DNA of 58,100 bases from UBA8199 sp964507045 (GTDB lineage: Bacteria; Verrucomicrobiota; Verrucomicrobiia; Limisphaerales; UBA8199). The stretch covers positions 1 through 58,100 of the forward strand of contig CAZDOO010000029.1 of the NCBI GenBank assembly GCA_964507045.1, in the 5' to 3' direction. A program made the position numbers and the translations under genes. Numbering within the stretch: position 1 is the first letter of the stretch; each line of letters starts with the position of its first letter. Of the stretch, positions 42,409 through 52,136 are shown in pieces. The notes under the pieces are model-generated. The model was not told the DNA's origin. It searched no databases and saw nothing but the letters and a program-made list of their open reading frames with translations.

Positions 42409-45384
42409 CTATGGTTTGTGGACAGTCAAGGTTAAAGTTGTGCCCTGACCGGGTCGGCTTTGGATCTCAAGCACCGCGCTCATTTTCGCGGCGCGCTCCC
42501 GCAGATTCCGGAGGCCGTTGCCGGCGGTTTGTGCGGCTGGATCAAACCCGACACCATTGTCATGAATAGCGAATCGCCAGCGGCCGGAATGGTCTTCGAG
42601 CCGGACTTCAACCTCCGTGGCCTGGGCATGCTTGGCGACATTGGTGAGGGCTTCCTTGAGGAGGAGGAAGAGATTCTGGCGAAAATCAGGGGAGAGTTTC
42701 TGAGCCAGGTCAACGTCCTCGCAATGAAAGCGGCAGTCCGTTCCGCGCAGCATCGTGCCGGCGGCATCCTTCATTCGCAGCCAGAGGTCCTGGAGGCTGT
42801 CAAGGGCGGGATTAATCAGCCAGATGATGTCCCGAATGGAGTTGGAGGTTTGAACGGCGATGCGGTGAATCTCATCTACGTCCTGCCGGTCTTCCGGCCG
42901 CAGCTCGCCGTGTCGGGCAAGCATGCGGCTCAACAGGGTAATGCTCCAGAGACTGGAGCCGACGTCATCGTGGAGGTCGCTGGCGATTCGAAGGCGCAAC
43001 CGCTCGATCTCGCGCCGACGAGCCTGCCGCAGGCGATAAAGGCCAACCAGCGCAAGTCCGACAGCGGCGAGCAGTCCAAAGCGAAACCAGTAGGTGGTCC
43101 ACCAGAAGCGAGCGACCACGAGAGTCGCCCCGGCGCCGGTTTCGTTCCAAACGCCATCGTTGTTGCGGGCGATGACGCGAAACCGGTAACGGCCAGGCGC
43201 CACTTCGGGATACCGGGCGGAGCGGTTGGCGGTGACCTCGCTCCAATCGCGGTCAAAACCTTCAAGCTGGTAGCGGAAGGCGACTTTGCCCGGGGCGGTG
43301 AGACTCAGAGCGGTGAATTGGAACTGAAGGCTTTGTTTGCCCGGCGGGACGCGGACCGGATCATTCAAGGGCACGGGTTCGTTTTCGACGAGGACAGCTT
43401 CCAGGATGACTGGCGGGGGCACAGTGTTCCAACGGAGACCAGGCTTTTCGCCGACGACCAGGCCTCTGGCGGTGGCAAACCAAAGGCCGGTTGGGTGGAT
43501 CGGCAAGCCCGGAGACTGGACTTGGGCCAAGCATTGGATGGAAGGCAACCCGTCTTCCTTGCCGTAAGCCACCACGTCCACAAAACGGGCATTTCCATCC
43601 GCATAATCGTTGAGCTGGTCTTTTCGGAAGCGGTAAAGGCCGCTGCTGGAGCCCGCCCACAGATTGCCATCCGCATCGCCGCGCAACTGGACGATGGCTT
43701 CATGGGCCAGTGGATTCGGGCCGGGGAGGAGTGTGATACGTCCCTGTTTGAGACGGCACAGGCCGCCCGCAGTGCCGACCCACAGGGAACCATCGGCGTC
43801 GGCGCAGAGGGCGCCGATGGAGCCGCTCGGCAGACCGTTAGTCTGGGTACAAGCGAGAAAGCGGCCTTCGGCAAGCTGGAACAAGCCGTCGCCGGAAGTT
43901 CCAATCCAGAGGACGCCTTGCCGGTCCAATTCGAGGGCGCAGGCGAAAGCGCCCCCCAGGCCCCAAGGGGTATTGAACCGCGTGACCTTCTGCCCGGACA
44001 AATGGTTCAAGCCACCGTTGCGCGTGCCAAGCCACACCCCGCCCGCCGGGTCAGCGCACAACACGTTCACCTGGCTGTCGGAAATACCCTCCCGCTCGCT
44101 GATTTGACGAACCACCCCGCCGACGCAGTGCAGCAGGCCATCGCTGCGCGTTCCAAGCCATAACTCGTCAGGGCTGGCAGCGCAAACGGTTTGGACGACG
44201 GCGCCCTCGGGCAAGGCCAGATGCCGGACCAAAACGAAGGCACCGTCCTGACAATGGTAGAGGCCGTTGTCGGCGGCCAGAAGCCACAGGCCGCAGCCGG
44301 GGGTTTCGAAGATGGACGACACGCCAGTGTCACCCAGTCCCGCGGCAAAAGGAATCCAGCGCAGCTGGCGCCGTTTGATACGATACAACCCGCTGCCGGC
44401 AGTGCCGGCCCAAAGGTTGCCTTCCTGGTCTTCGGACAGGGCGGCGACGGGGCCAGGGAAGCGCCAGACCAAGCTAGCTTCGAGGGAGCCCGTCTTTGAC
44501 CCCACCTGGTATAGCGCGCCGGCACTGGTGCCAAACCAGATTCTGCCATCCATCGCCTCGATGAGCGCCAGCACCGTGGCTCCTTGGATGTCGGAGGACG
44601 GCACCGCGCTGACGGCGCCGGACGACTCCAGCCGGAGCAGTCCCGATTCCCCGCCCACCCAGAGCCGCCGCTCCAGATCCTGATACAGACAGTGCAGCCC
44701 GCGGCTCCGCCCGGATTCAAGTCCTGGAGATTCAAGGGGCACAACCCGCTCTTGACGAAGCTGATACAGCCCGTTCCGAGTGGCAAAGAGCATCGAAGAA
44801 CGTTGCGGCTGGCAGAGAACATACACCGGATCGTCCGGCAACGGTTCGGCCTGGAAGAAAGCGGCAGCACCCCCATCGCGCGAACGATTAAGCCCCGAGT
44901 CTGTCCCTACCCAAAGCTTGCCGGATTGGTCCTCGCCGACGCACAGTACGGTGTCAGAAGAAAGCCCGTCGGCCATGGAAAACGAACTGAACCGACCTTT
45001 CTCGTAACGGACCAATCCGCCCTCCTCTGTGCCGGCCCACAGAATGCCCTCGCGGTCCTCGTAGAGGCAGAGGATGCGGTTGCTGCGCAAGCCGGGGTGG
45101 TCCGCGGCGTGGAATGTCGAGAACCGAACGCCATCAAAGCGGGCCAGGCCATTGGAAGTGCCCAGCCAGAGGTAGCCGTCGCGCGTCTGCAGGAGCGCCG
45201 TGACCGCGCTGTGGGGCAGTCCCGCCTCGGTCTGCCAAGCCTCGACGACGAAATCCTGTCCGCAGTCAGCCGCCAAGGCAAGTGCCGGAGCGAGGAGGGT
45301 GAGCAGGCAGAGGCCGAGAACCACAGGGCACGCGGCGCGCCGATTGGCAGTCAAGCCTGTCACCAGACCGAGCATCACCGACAT
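42409..45384 (-). CDS. reg_prop/Y_Y_Y sensor histidine kinase
   Basis: A 991-residue membrane kinase. After the signal segment (CLLTLLAPALALAA) come many reg_prop blades forming two periplasmic propellers (about 45-640; SNGLARFDG, GYLWLGT, GVWLGTRNGG), then a Y_Y_Y domain (about 660-750; FRYQLEGFDRDWSEV), one membrane helix (about 760-785), a HisKA_3 dimerisation domain with the phospho-His in ASDLHDDVGSSL, and HATPase (NVAKHA, DNGVGFD, GLRNLRERA). It should sense oligosaccharides outside the cell and signal to the neighbouring regulator. ATG 45384 is picked because it opens the signal peptide; the frame extends to 45789 without protein-like sequence. Confidence 0.88.
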   Translation of the reverse strand: MSVMLGLVTGLTANRRAACPVVLGLCLLTLLAPALALAADCGQDFVVEAWQTEAGLPHSAVTALLQTRDGYLWLGTSNGLARFDGVRFSTFHAADHPGLRSNRILCLYEDREGILWAGTEEGGLVRYEKGRFSSFSMADGLSSDTVLCVGEDQSGKLWVGTDSGLNRSRDGGAAAFFQAEPLPDDPVYVLCQPQRSSMLFATRNGLYQLRQERVVPLESPGLESGRSRGLHCLYQDLERRLWVGGESGLLRLESSGAVSAVPSSDIQGATVLALIEAMDGRIWFGTSAGALYQVGSKTGSLEASLVWRFPGPVAALSEDQEGNLWAGTAGSGLYRIKRRQLRWIPFAAGLGDTGVSSIFETPGCGLWLLAADNGLYHCQDGAFVLVRHLALPEGAVVQTVCAASPDELWLGTRSDGLLHCVGGVVRQISEREGISDSQVNVLCADPAGGVWLGTRNGGLNHLSGQKVTRFNTPWGLGGAFACALELDRQGVLWIGTSGDGLFQLAEGRFLACTQTNGLPSGSIGALCADADGSLWVGTAGGLCRLKQGRITLLPGPNPLAHEAIVQLRGDADGNLWAGSSSGLYRFRKDQLNDYADGNARFVDVVAYGKEDGLPSIQCLAQVQSPGLPIHPTGLWFATARGLVVGEKPGLRWNTVPPPVILEAVLVENEPVPLNDPVRVPPGKQSLQFQFTALSLTAPGKVAFRYQLEGFDRDWSEVTANRSARYPEVAPGRYRFRVIARNNDGVWNETGAGATLVVARFWWTTYWFRFGLLAAVGLALVGLYRLRQARRREIERLRLRIASDLHDDVGSSLWSITLLSRMLARHGELRPEDRQDVDEIHRIAVQTSNSIRDIIWLINPALDSLQDLWLRMKDAAGTMLRGTDCRFHCEDVDLAQKLSPDFRQNLFLLLKEALTNVAKHAQATEVEVRLEDHSGRWRFAIHDNGVGFDPAAQTAGNGLRNLRERAAKMSAVLEIQSRPGQGTTLTLTVHKP

Positions 45385-45439
45385 TACCGGTGAGCGGGCG
45401 CTCCGAGACAAGACTAAACCGCTCGCAAACGACTTGGAT

Positions 45440-47173
45440 TTATCGGGCTGGCGCGCTGGGCCAGGCCAGCGGCACACCCTGCCCGGCAAGCCGGCTTTGG
45501 AATTCTGCCAGCACTTTGTTGTCGTTGCGTACTTGGCGCGGCGGCTGCTTCCGGGCCAGGCAGAACGCCACCAGCGCTCCGGCCGCCTCGCCGATATTCC
45601 ACTCGACCGGGTGGAGACGATAGCAGCCATTGGTGATATGAGTCGTGCCGAGATTCTTGCCGGCGGGGAGCAGGTTCTCCACCCGTTTCGGCAGGAGCGC
45701 CCCGAGCGGAATCTGAAAGGGCAGCGCACCCACATCAATGTAGTTGTCGCCTCCTGTGCTCGGGTGCAGATCAATGCGATAACTGCCAATGCCGACGGAG
45801 TCCTTGAAGACCTCCGCGGTCAATTCCCCCGGTTTGGCCCCAGTGGCCTGGCGGCGCGCGTCGGAGCCTATGTGCTGTTCGAGCACGGTGAATTCAGCTT
45901 GAATGCGTCGGCTTTCTCGGATGTATGGATACTTGGCCAAGCCATCCTCGGTGCCGACGATGTCTGGCCGGAGCCGCAAACCCTTCCAGCCGGCGCCGCC
46001 GTCGGGCCGCGGGGCCTCGGTTTGGAGCCAGTAGAGCAGCGCGAGACTGAGCTCTTTGGCCCGCCGGAGGTGGCGCGCCGCTTCCTCCGGCGACACTTCG
46101 AACGGGTTGCCCAGCAAGTAGTCATTCTGCGGCCAGTTCACCAGCGTGATGTCGCCCGCATAAGTGCCTTCGACAAAATTTTGACGGTCAATGATGCGGC
46201 GGTAGAGGAAGAACCCGGCGGCTTTCTCGGCGTCAAAGCCGTAGTTGCGGGGTTTCAGCGTGGCCGGGTCGGAATAGACAAAGCTCAGCAGCCTGCCGGG
46301 CCAGGGCGGTGTCAGTTTCGGCACGTAGTCGCGCCAAAAGGCGTAGTCGGCCGGCTTATCAATGGTGTGGTCCTCGCCTTTGAGGTAATCCATCGCGAAG
46401 CAGCAGGTAAAGGCCTGCATGTTGCCCGGCGCAGCCTGGGCTGGGGCGTGCGGCTCGCCGGTAACCCGCTGCGACTCCGCGCCGGTAACGTACTCGGTCT
46501 TCGTCAGGGGCAGCAATTCGCCGGTCTCGGTCGCATCTGCGAAGAACGGCGCGCGCAGGACGACCTCCCGCCCAGACTCAAGGCTGTGGACCATTACGGC
46601 CTCGATGCGGTCGCCGTTGGTGGCGGCGGACTTGGGGACGTGCCGCGGCAGGAGTTCGATCCGTTTGCTGGCGATGAAGGGGGCCATCAGTTCATACAAG
46701 GCCGCGAGCGAGATGCGCGGTTCGTGGCACAGCCGCGATACCGAGCCGTTGCCCGGATTCAAATGCGCCATCGCCTTGGCCGCCGCGGTGAGGGGGAAGT
46801 TGCGCCGGTAGTAATCCCGGATCCGCTGGCGGAGGTCCTGGTAACTGCGCGTGCCGCCGTGGGTTTCAATCCACGCATTCTCGTCGGGGGGCACGGCTTG
46901 GGCGGTCAATTGGCCGCCGATCCAGTCAGTTTCTTCGGTCAGGATGACGCGCAGCCCATTCCGGGCGGCAGCCAGCGCAGCCGCGCAGCCCCCGGTGCCG
47001 CCGCCGATAATCACCAGGTCAGCGATCAGCTCCCGAGCCTTGTTTGAGCCAGGCGACGGAGAGGAAACGGCTGCTTGAGCCGGGGCCAGGCGGGGGCTGG
47101 CGATGATAGCCGGGACCGACAGGCCCAAGCTCTTCAGGAAGGAACGGCGGCAGAATTGGGGATTCAATTTCAT
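45440..47173 (-). CDS. Exported FAD-dependent oxidoreductase
   Basis: A 577-residue FAD_oxidored (PF12831-like) protein with a Tat-like signal (CRRSFLKSLGLSVPAIIA). The dinucleotide motif is VIIGGGTGGCAAALAAARNG followed by VILTEETDWIGGQLT. Later: FADATETGELLPL and a C-terminal NLLPAGKNLGTTHITNG. Such secreted flavoproteins are common in this lineage near glycan genes; the substrate is unknown. ATG 47173 starts the Tat signal; the frame opens at 47245 within the preceding terminator. Confidence 0.8.
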   Translation of the reverse strand: MKLNPQFCRRSFLKSLGLSVPAIIASPRLAPAQAAVSSPSPGSNKARELIADLVIIGGGTGGCAAALAAARNGLRVILTEETDWIGGQLTAQAVPPDENAWIETHGGTRSYQDLRQRIRDYYRRNFPLTAAAKAMAHLNPGNGSVSRLCHEPRISLAALYELMAPFIASKRIELLPRHVPKSAATNGDRIEAVMVHSLESGREVVLRAPFFADATETGELLPLTKTEYVTGAESQRVTGEPHAPAQAAPGNMQAFTCCFAMDYLKGEDHTIDKPADYAFWRDYVPKLTPPWPGRLLSFVYSDPATLKPRNYGFDAEKAAGFFLYRRIIDRQNFVEGTYAGDITLVNWPQNDYLLGNPFEVSPEEAARHLRRAKELSLALLYWLQTEAPRPDGGAGWKGLRLRPDIVGTEDGLAKYPYIRESRRIQAEFTVLEQHIGSDARRQATGAKPGELTAEVFKDSVGIGSYRIDLHPSTGGDNYIDVGALPFQIPLGALLPKRVENLLPAGKNLGTTHITNGCYRLHPVEWNIGEAAGALVAFCLARKQPPRQVRNDNKVLAEFQSRLAGQGVPLAWPSAPAR

Positions 47174-47198
47174 GGCGGAGCGCGGCTGGTGAGGGGCC

Positions 47199-47236
47199 AA
47201 AAACAGCGGAGCCCGGCAGGAACGCTGCCGGGCTCC
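47199..47236 (-). terminator. Rho-independent terminator
   Basis: GGAGCCCGGCAG pairs perfectly with CTGCCGGGCTCC (12 bp) around a 5-base loop, followed on the minus strand by GCTG and five T. It ends the DUF4623-type gene and separates it from the flavoprotein gene. Confidence 0.88.
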
Positions 47237-47264
47237 GGAGGACATACTCCAGTCAGTCCCGCCC

Positions 47265-50200
47265 TTACTGGGCGATGACCTGGTAGAACCGTTTGCTGGC
47301 CGAAGCGGTGTTGGTGAACGAGGCGGTGCTGCCTGTCGCCACCACGCTGCCCAGGGTCGTCCAGTTGGTCCGCGGTGTACCCACGACGGAATCGGCGTAC
47401 TGGACCTGGTAGGTGGTTCCGCTCTGTGCCTGCCACGTCAGGATGACATCGGCACCGCTGGGGGCCACGCTCAGGATCTTGAAGTGGGTGACCGGCGGCA
47501 AGTAGCTGGCATCCAACCGGAACGCCATCACGCCGTTGTTTTCGTTTAGTGCAAACACGTAGGTGTTGCCGCCGAAATCCAGCGCGCCATTGGCCTCGAT
47601 CTCGGGATTGTAGGTCGGGAACAGCTCCTGATCGAGCAATACCGGGCCGTAATCCAGGTCGGACACACTGTAGACTTGAACGTTAGCCTGGTCGTCCCGG
47701 GCCATGCCGGCCAGGAACTTCAAGCTGTCGTTGTAAGCGATTGTGGTCATGGTGCTGGAGACTTGGGTGGTGTCGTAAGTCTTAAGCACTGTGCCCGTGT
47801 GAGTCGCCAGGTCGTATTGCACCAGGCAGAGCTGGCCGCCCTGGCTCTGCCAAGCCTTCCCCCAGAGGGTGTTGCCTGCGCCAAAGCAAATGCCCAGCCG
47901 GGCAAAGGCCGCTGACGCGCCCGTCACGAGAACCTCATTCGCAGTGAAGTTGGTGCCGTCGGTGGTCGTCAGGATGGAAACCACATTGGTCAAGGCGGTG
48001 CTCAGGAGAATCTCGGTGTTTACGCCCGCGCCGCGGACGTCCATGGTCCAGCCGCAATTCTTGCTGGCGCTCGGAATCATGGTCACAAACGGATCGTCCT
48101 TGAAGGCTTCGGTGGCGACGGTCGCGGCCGCGTCGTTGGCCCAGCGATACACCACGAATGGAACGGTGGCGGGGGTGGTGGTGCGGTTGGCGACATAGAC
48201 CACGCCGTCGTCGGCCACACCGACCTTGTTGACCGCGCGATTGCCGCCATTGGTAATAGCGGTAATGTCCAGCACGTGTTTGTGGGCGCCCGTCAGCGCA
48301 TCCATGACGGCGATGATCGTAGTCGGCGAGTTGGTGGAACCCCAACTGGCCACGAGGAGGTTGGAATTCGCCGGGTTGAAGGCCATGCCATACTCAAAGT
48401 AGCCGGTGTTGAGATACGGCCGGCTTCCCGCAGTCGCCCACCAGAGGTTGGTCATCTGGGCGGTGTTGTAGAGCGGCAGCGTGACAATGGTCGCAGCCCG
48501 GCTGTCGCGGGAGCCGCCCGAGGTGCTCACGCGCACGATGTAATCGCCCGCCTGGCTGGCCTGGATGTTGGTGACCGTAAGCGAAGCGGAGGTCGCACCC
48601 GCGATGGCCTGCGTTCCGTAGTAATACCACTGATAACTTAGGGTCGAGTTGGCATCCGCCACCACGCTCATGGTTGGGCTGCTGCCCTCAAACCATGTTC
48701 CTCCCGAGGGCTGCGTCACGATCACGGGCAGGCTGCCGGCAAAGCTCGAGTTGACCCGGAAGGCCTTCAGACCGTTGTTCACGCCCAGCGCCACCGCGTA
48801 GCCCTTTTCAAAGCTCACGCTGCCCTGGTATTCAATGTCGGCGTTGTAGCTGGTGAACAACTCCTGGTCCACCCAGAACGGGCCGGTGGCGGGATCGCTC
48901 ACGTCGTAGAAGAGTGTGCTGACGGGCAGCGGCGAGGTGCCGTTCAGGAGGGTCACGATGAGCGCTGTATCCGCATCATAAGCCATGGCGGTGCAGTTAG
49001 CCGGCACGCTCCGGTTCCCGGTGGTCGGGTAGGACTTCTGCACCCATCCCTTGCCGGAAGCTAGATCGAACTGGACATACATCAGGCTGCTCAGGCCCTT
49101 GGCCCAGAAGCTGTCCCCGGCGCCCCAGCACAAGCCGAACCGGAAGTTGTTGTTGCCCACCGCCAGGTTGGTGATCACGATAGGGGTGGATACAAACGCG
49201 CTCATGCTCTCGTTGTAGCGCAGAATGGCCACGGCATTTGCGTCGTAAGCTGTTGCGGACCATTTTCCGGCACCGATGAGGATCTCGGTATCCATCCCGC
49301 CGCCACGCGCATCAATGTTTGCGCCCCAGCCGATGTTGGTGGACAGCACACCGTTGCCGGGATCTCCTTCGAAGAGCTTGCCGGTTTGCGTCGGCGTCTC
49401 GTTATCATCCAGGAGCCCGTAAATGATGTACGGGGTGGTGGGGGTAATGGACCCGCTCGAATTGCCGATAAAGATGACGCCGTCGTCGGCCACGCAGATC
49501 TTATTCGCGCCCGCGAGCGTGACTCCGGGATTCCTGGTGTAGTCAATATAGTACTTGTGCGCGCCGGTTTGGATGTCCACCACCGCAACCATGTTTGTGG
49601 GATTGAGGCGCGTGAGCACGATCACGTTGGTGGTCTGGGGGTTGATCGCCACGCCATACTCCTTGTAGCCCGAAGTCAGGTAGGGCCGGGTGTCGGCGGC
49701 GATGTTCCAGACGTTTGTCATCTGGTCACTGGGGTTGGAAGACACCACGGTCATCAGCACGCTGCTGCTGGTGACGGTGCCGCTGACATTGCTGACCACC
49801 ACGCTGTAATAACCCTGGTGAGTGATTGCGATATTCGTAAGCGTCAGGCTCGAAGCGGTGGCGCCGGCAATGTTCGTGCCCCCGAACCGCCATTGATACG
49901 CCAGTGTCTCACCCCGGTTGCCGGCTGCGCCCACACTGAAGGTCCAGCAGGCTGCTCCTTCCCAAATGGTCACGCCTGTTGGTTGAGTCTTAATAGACGG
50001 AGGCAGATAGACTTCGTTTATCCAATAGGCCAGGATGCCGTTGTTGACATCGAGGCCGAAGACTTTTCCGCTACGCAAAGCCGCGCAGCCAACCCAGTTC
50101 GCGTTACCCCGAGTCGGGGTGGGAAAAGTCTTGGTTGTATCCTGCTGCACCGGCGCGGCAGGATTGATAATGTCATACAGGAGAAGGGTATGGTTGGTGC

Positions 50201-51089
50201 AGACGAGCAGTGCCAGATTCCTGCTTACGTCCACATCCAGGCCCTCCGCGTATACTCCCGACATGGCGATGCTGGCGATATTCGAGGCGGTTTGGTTGCC
50301 CAGGTTGAGGCTGAATTGCCGCAGATTGCCCGTGACTGTCTTTGCCCAGAACGTGTTTCCCGCACCCCAGGCCAGGCACCGACGCGTCTCCTCCTGGCCG
50401 CCAGGGGTGGTGATGGCGTCCGTGGTAATTTTAGTAGATGTGAAGTTGATCCCGTCAGTGGTGGTCAACAACGCGACGAGCTGGTTCAGGGTGCCCAGCA
50501 GGATCTGGGTGCCAGTTCCGGTGCCGCGCAGGGCCAGCGTATCGCCAAAACGCCGGGGGCTGCTGCCGACGGTGTTGGTGAGGGACGGATCGCCCGAATA
50601 GGCTAGCGTGGGTTGCGCCGACTCGTTTGCCCACCGATAGAGCCTGAAGGGTCCATTGGCTGCATTGGTGGTGTCGGTGGTCAGGTTGCCCACATAGATT
50701 ACGCCGTCATCCGTCACCCCGATCATGTTAATGACAAAGTTGCCGCCCTTGATCAGGTTGGCGTCAAAGGGCAAAGTCCCCAGAATTGTGCCATTCGTCC
50801 CGTCCAGAACATAGATAGCATTCGTCACCGTCGGTAACGGGGTCCGGCTTGCCACCAGCAGGTGGCCCGAAACCGGGTTGTAGGCCAAGCCGCGCGTGAG
50901 GTGATTGGTGGTGTTGAGGAAACCGCCGTCGTTGGACGCCATGCTCCAGAGATTGGAAAGCGCGAAGGACTGGGCACGGGCGGATTGAATAGCGGTGAGG
51001 CCGACTAACAACAGGACCAGCAAGAGGCATCGCAGGATGGGGTTTGCGGCGATGTGGCCGGGGAGTTTGGCATGAGCAGGTTGTTTCAT
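47265..51089 (-). CDS. Large secreted DUF4623/Ig-repeat protein
   Basis: A 1274-residue exported protein (signal CLLLVLLLVGLTAIQSARA). It has three repeats of about 330 residues with the same order: a start such as RGLAYNPVSGHLLVAS or YGVAINPQTTNVIVLT, GVTDDGVIYVGN or GVADDGVVYVAN, and a late LAWGAGNTFWAK or LCWGAGDSFWAK; this looks like DUF4623, probably propeller-like. Two Ig-like domains (AYQWRFGGTNIAGA; SYQWYYYGTQAIAGA) separate them and a beta domain ends FYQVIAQ. Likely a surface or matrix protein. ATG 51089 precedes the signal; the frame opens at 51167. Confidence 0.78.
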   Translation of the reverse strand: MKQPAHAKLPGHIAANPILRCLLLVLLLVGLTAIQSARAQSFALSNLWSMASNDGGFLNTTNHLTRGLAYNPVSGHLLVASRTPLPTVTNAIYVLDGTNGTILGTLPFDANLIKGGNFVINMIGVTDDGVIYVGNLTTDTTNAANGPFRLYRWANESAQPTLAYSGDPSLTNTVGSSPRRFGDTLALRGTGTGTQILLGTLNQLVALLTTTDGINFTSTKITTDAITTPGGQEETRRCLAWGAGNTFWAKTVTGNLRQFSLNLGNQTASNIASIAMSGVYAEGLDVDVSRNLALLVCTNHTLLLYDIINPAAPVQQDTTKTFPTPTRGNANWVGCAALRSGKVFGLDVNNGILAYWINEVYLPPSIKTQPTGVTIWEGAACWTFSVGAAGNRGETLAYQWRFGGTNIAGATASSLTLTNIAITHQGYYSVVVSNVSGTVTSSSVLMTVVSSNPSDQMTNVWNIAADTRPYLTSGYKEYGVAINPQTTNVIVLTRLNPTNMVAVVDIQTGAHKYYIDYTRNPGVTLAGANKICVADDGVIFIGNSSGSITPTTPYIIYGLLDDNETPTQTGKLFEGDPGNGVLSTNIGWGANIDARGGGMDTEILIGAGKWSATAYDANAVAILRYNESMSAFVSTPIVITNLAVGNNNFRFGLCWGAGDSFWAKGLSSLMYVQFDLASGKGWVQKSYPTTGNRSVPANCTAMAYDADTALIVTLLNGTSPLPVSTLFYDVSDPATGPFWVDQELFTSYNADIEYQGSVSFEKGYAVALGVNNGLKAFRVNSSFAGSLPVIVTQPSGGTWFEGSSPTMSVVADANSTLSYQWYYYGTQAIAGATSASLTVTNIQASQAGDYIVRVSTSGGSRDSRAATIVTLPLYNTAQMTNLWWATAGSRPYLNTGYFEYGMAFNPANSNLLVASWGSTNSPTTIIAVMDALTGAHKHVLDITAITNGGNRAVNKVGVADDGVVYVANRTTTPATVPFVVYRWANDAAATVATEAFKDDPFVTMIPSASKNCGWTMDVRGAGVNTEILLSTALTNVVSILTTTDGTNFTANEVLVTGASAAFARLGICFGAGNTLWGKAWQSQGGQLCLVQYDLATHTGTVLKTYDTTQVSSTMTTIAYNDSLKFLAGMARDDQANVQVYSVSDLDYGPVLLDQELFPTYNPEIEANGALDFGGNTYVFALNENNGVMAFRLDASYLPPVTHFKILSVAPSGADVILTWQAQSGTTYQVQYADSVVGTPRTNWTTLGSVVATGSTASFTNTASASKRFYQVIAQ

Positions 51090-51112
51090 AATATTAGTCA
51101 ATGAGTCTAGGT

Positions 51113-51133
51113 CTTCCTGCTTTCTACAGGAAG
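51113..51133 (-). promoter_or_regulatory. 7-bp hairpin in the leader of the DUF4623-type gene
   Basis: CTTCCTG and CAGGAAG pair around a 7-base loop, 23 bases upstream of the ATG at 51089. It may be a leader hairpin or an operator half-site pair. Confidence 0.35.
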
Positions 51134-51150
51134 GGCCATCCTGGCGTCTA

Positions 51151-51166
51151 TGACGCATATGCGTCA
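51151..51166. promoter_or_regulatory. Perfect 16-bp palindrome between divergent genes
   Basis: TGACGCATATGCGTCA is fully self-complementary and lies between the divergent DUF4623-type gene (51089) and the pseudopilin gene (51219). Its length, symmetry and place suggest a binding site for a dimeric regulator acting on both genes. Confidence 0.6.
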
Positions 51167-51202
51167 ATGGTTATCGCTTGCACCCTTTTGGCGGCCATGA
51201 GT

Positions 51203-51208
51203 TATAAT
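51203..51208 (+). promoter_or_regulatory. Consensus TATAAT before the pseudopilin gene
   Basis: A perfect TATAAT sits 11 bases before the ATG at 51219, with TTGCAC at 51178-51183 as a weak -35 at 19-base spacing. If active, it makes the GTG at 51210 unlikely as a start and leaves almost no leader. Confidence 0.5.
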
Positions 51209-51218
51209 TGTGGCTGAT

Positions 51219-52079
51219 ATGAAAAGACAGCTAACGAGGCCCTGTCGCGGGCAAGCCACGCTCCGGCAGTCAGTTCGTTTCGTCGCTTTTACCCTCATCG
51301 AACTGCTGGTGGTCATCGCTATCATTGCCATTCTGGCCGCCCTGCTGCTTCCGGCCCTGACCAAGGCCAAGATGCGAGCGCAGACCATTCAGTGTCTTAA
51401 CAATGCCAAGCAACTGCAGCTGGCCTACGAGATGTACTCGACCGACAACGGCGATCGGCTCATGGATAATACGGTGAGCGGCGTCGCTAGTCCCGGCGAC
51501 CAAGCCTGGATCAAAGGCAATGTCCAGCAGTGGGCTACCGATTACGTGGACCACCCCCGGCAAGGCGTTCTGTTCCCCTATAACGCCTCCCTCGGTATCT
51601 ATCGTTGTCCCGCCAGCCGTGCCTATGTCAAGGGCCTCGGCTGGGGCAACGCCGCCCAAGTGCCCCATAACCGGAGCTACGGCGTTTCCGTCTGGCTCGG
51701 CAGCAACCCCTCCCTGGCGGTTGGAATCGTCCAGAGATACTCCGGCGTCCGCACCCCTGCGGCGACCTCGTCGTTCATCGAAGAAAACCAGATCAGCATT
51801 GACAACGGTGCGACTGGCTTCAATCGAACAAATGTTGGCGGTGTTTGGAACCTCCCCTCCAACCGCCACAACAACTCCTGCAATCTATCATTCCTGGATG
51901 GTCACTCCGAGACCTTTCGCTGGCGCGGCGCCCGCTTGAAAGAACTTAACAGCCAATACTCGGCTGACGATTCAGCCTCGCAACGCTCCAGCCCGGCCAA
52001 CAACCCGCTTAATGGCGTGGCCTGGGACGCCAACGACCCGGATTACATCCGCCTGGCGCTGACCGCCCCGAACCCGTGA
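51219..52079 (+). CDS. Pseudopilin-like protein (H-x9-DG type) 2
   Basis: A 286-residue protein with a prepilin N-terminus (FTLIELLVVIAIIAILAALL followed by LPALTKAKMRAQTIQCLNN). The usual Gly before FTLIEL is Ala here (VAFTLIEL), unlike the copy at 17766-18593, which could weaken peptidase processing. The C-terminal part has RHNNSCNLSFLDGHSETFRW, the H-x9-DG-like motif. Probably a minor pilin or a type II secretion pseudopilin-like surface protein. ATG 51219 is chosen over GTG 51210 because of the TATAAT just upstream. Confidence 0.82.
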   Translation: MKRQLTRPCRGQATLRQSVRFVAFTLIELLVVIAIIAILAALLLPALTKAKMRAQTIQCLNNAKQLQLAYEMYSTDNGDRLMDNTVSGVASPGDQAWIKGNVQQWATDYVDHPRQGVLFPYNASLGIYRCPASRAYVKGLGWGNAAQVPHNRSYGVSVWLGSNPSLAVGIVQRYSGVRTPAATSSFIEENQISIDNGATGFNRTNVGGVWNLPSNRHNNSCNLSFLDGHSETFRWRGARLKELNSQYSADDSASQRSSPANNPLNGVAWDANDPDYIRLALTAPNP

Positions 52080-52136
52080 TCCTGGGGGCCCGGCTGTAAA
52101 AGCCGGCGCGCCAGGTTGAACCGAGCGTGGCTCCAT

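Noticed and set aside
52091..52107. CCGGCT/AGCCGG hairpin as terminator between convergent genes
   Set aside because: The stem is only 6 bp and no T tract follows on either strand.
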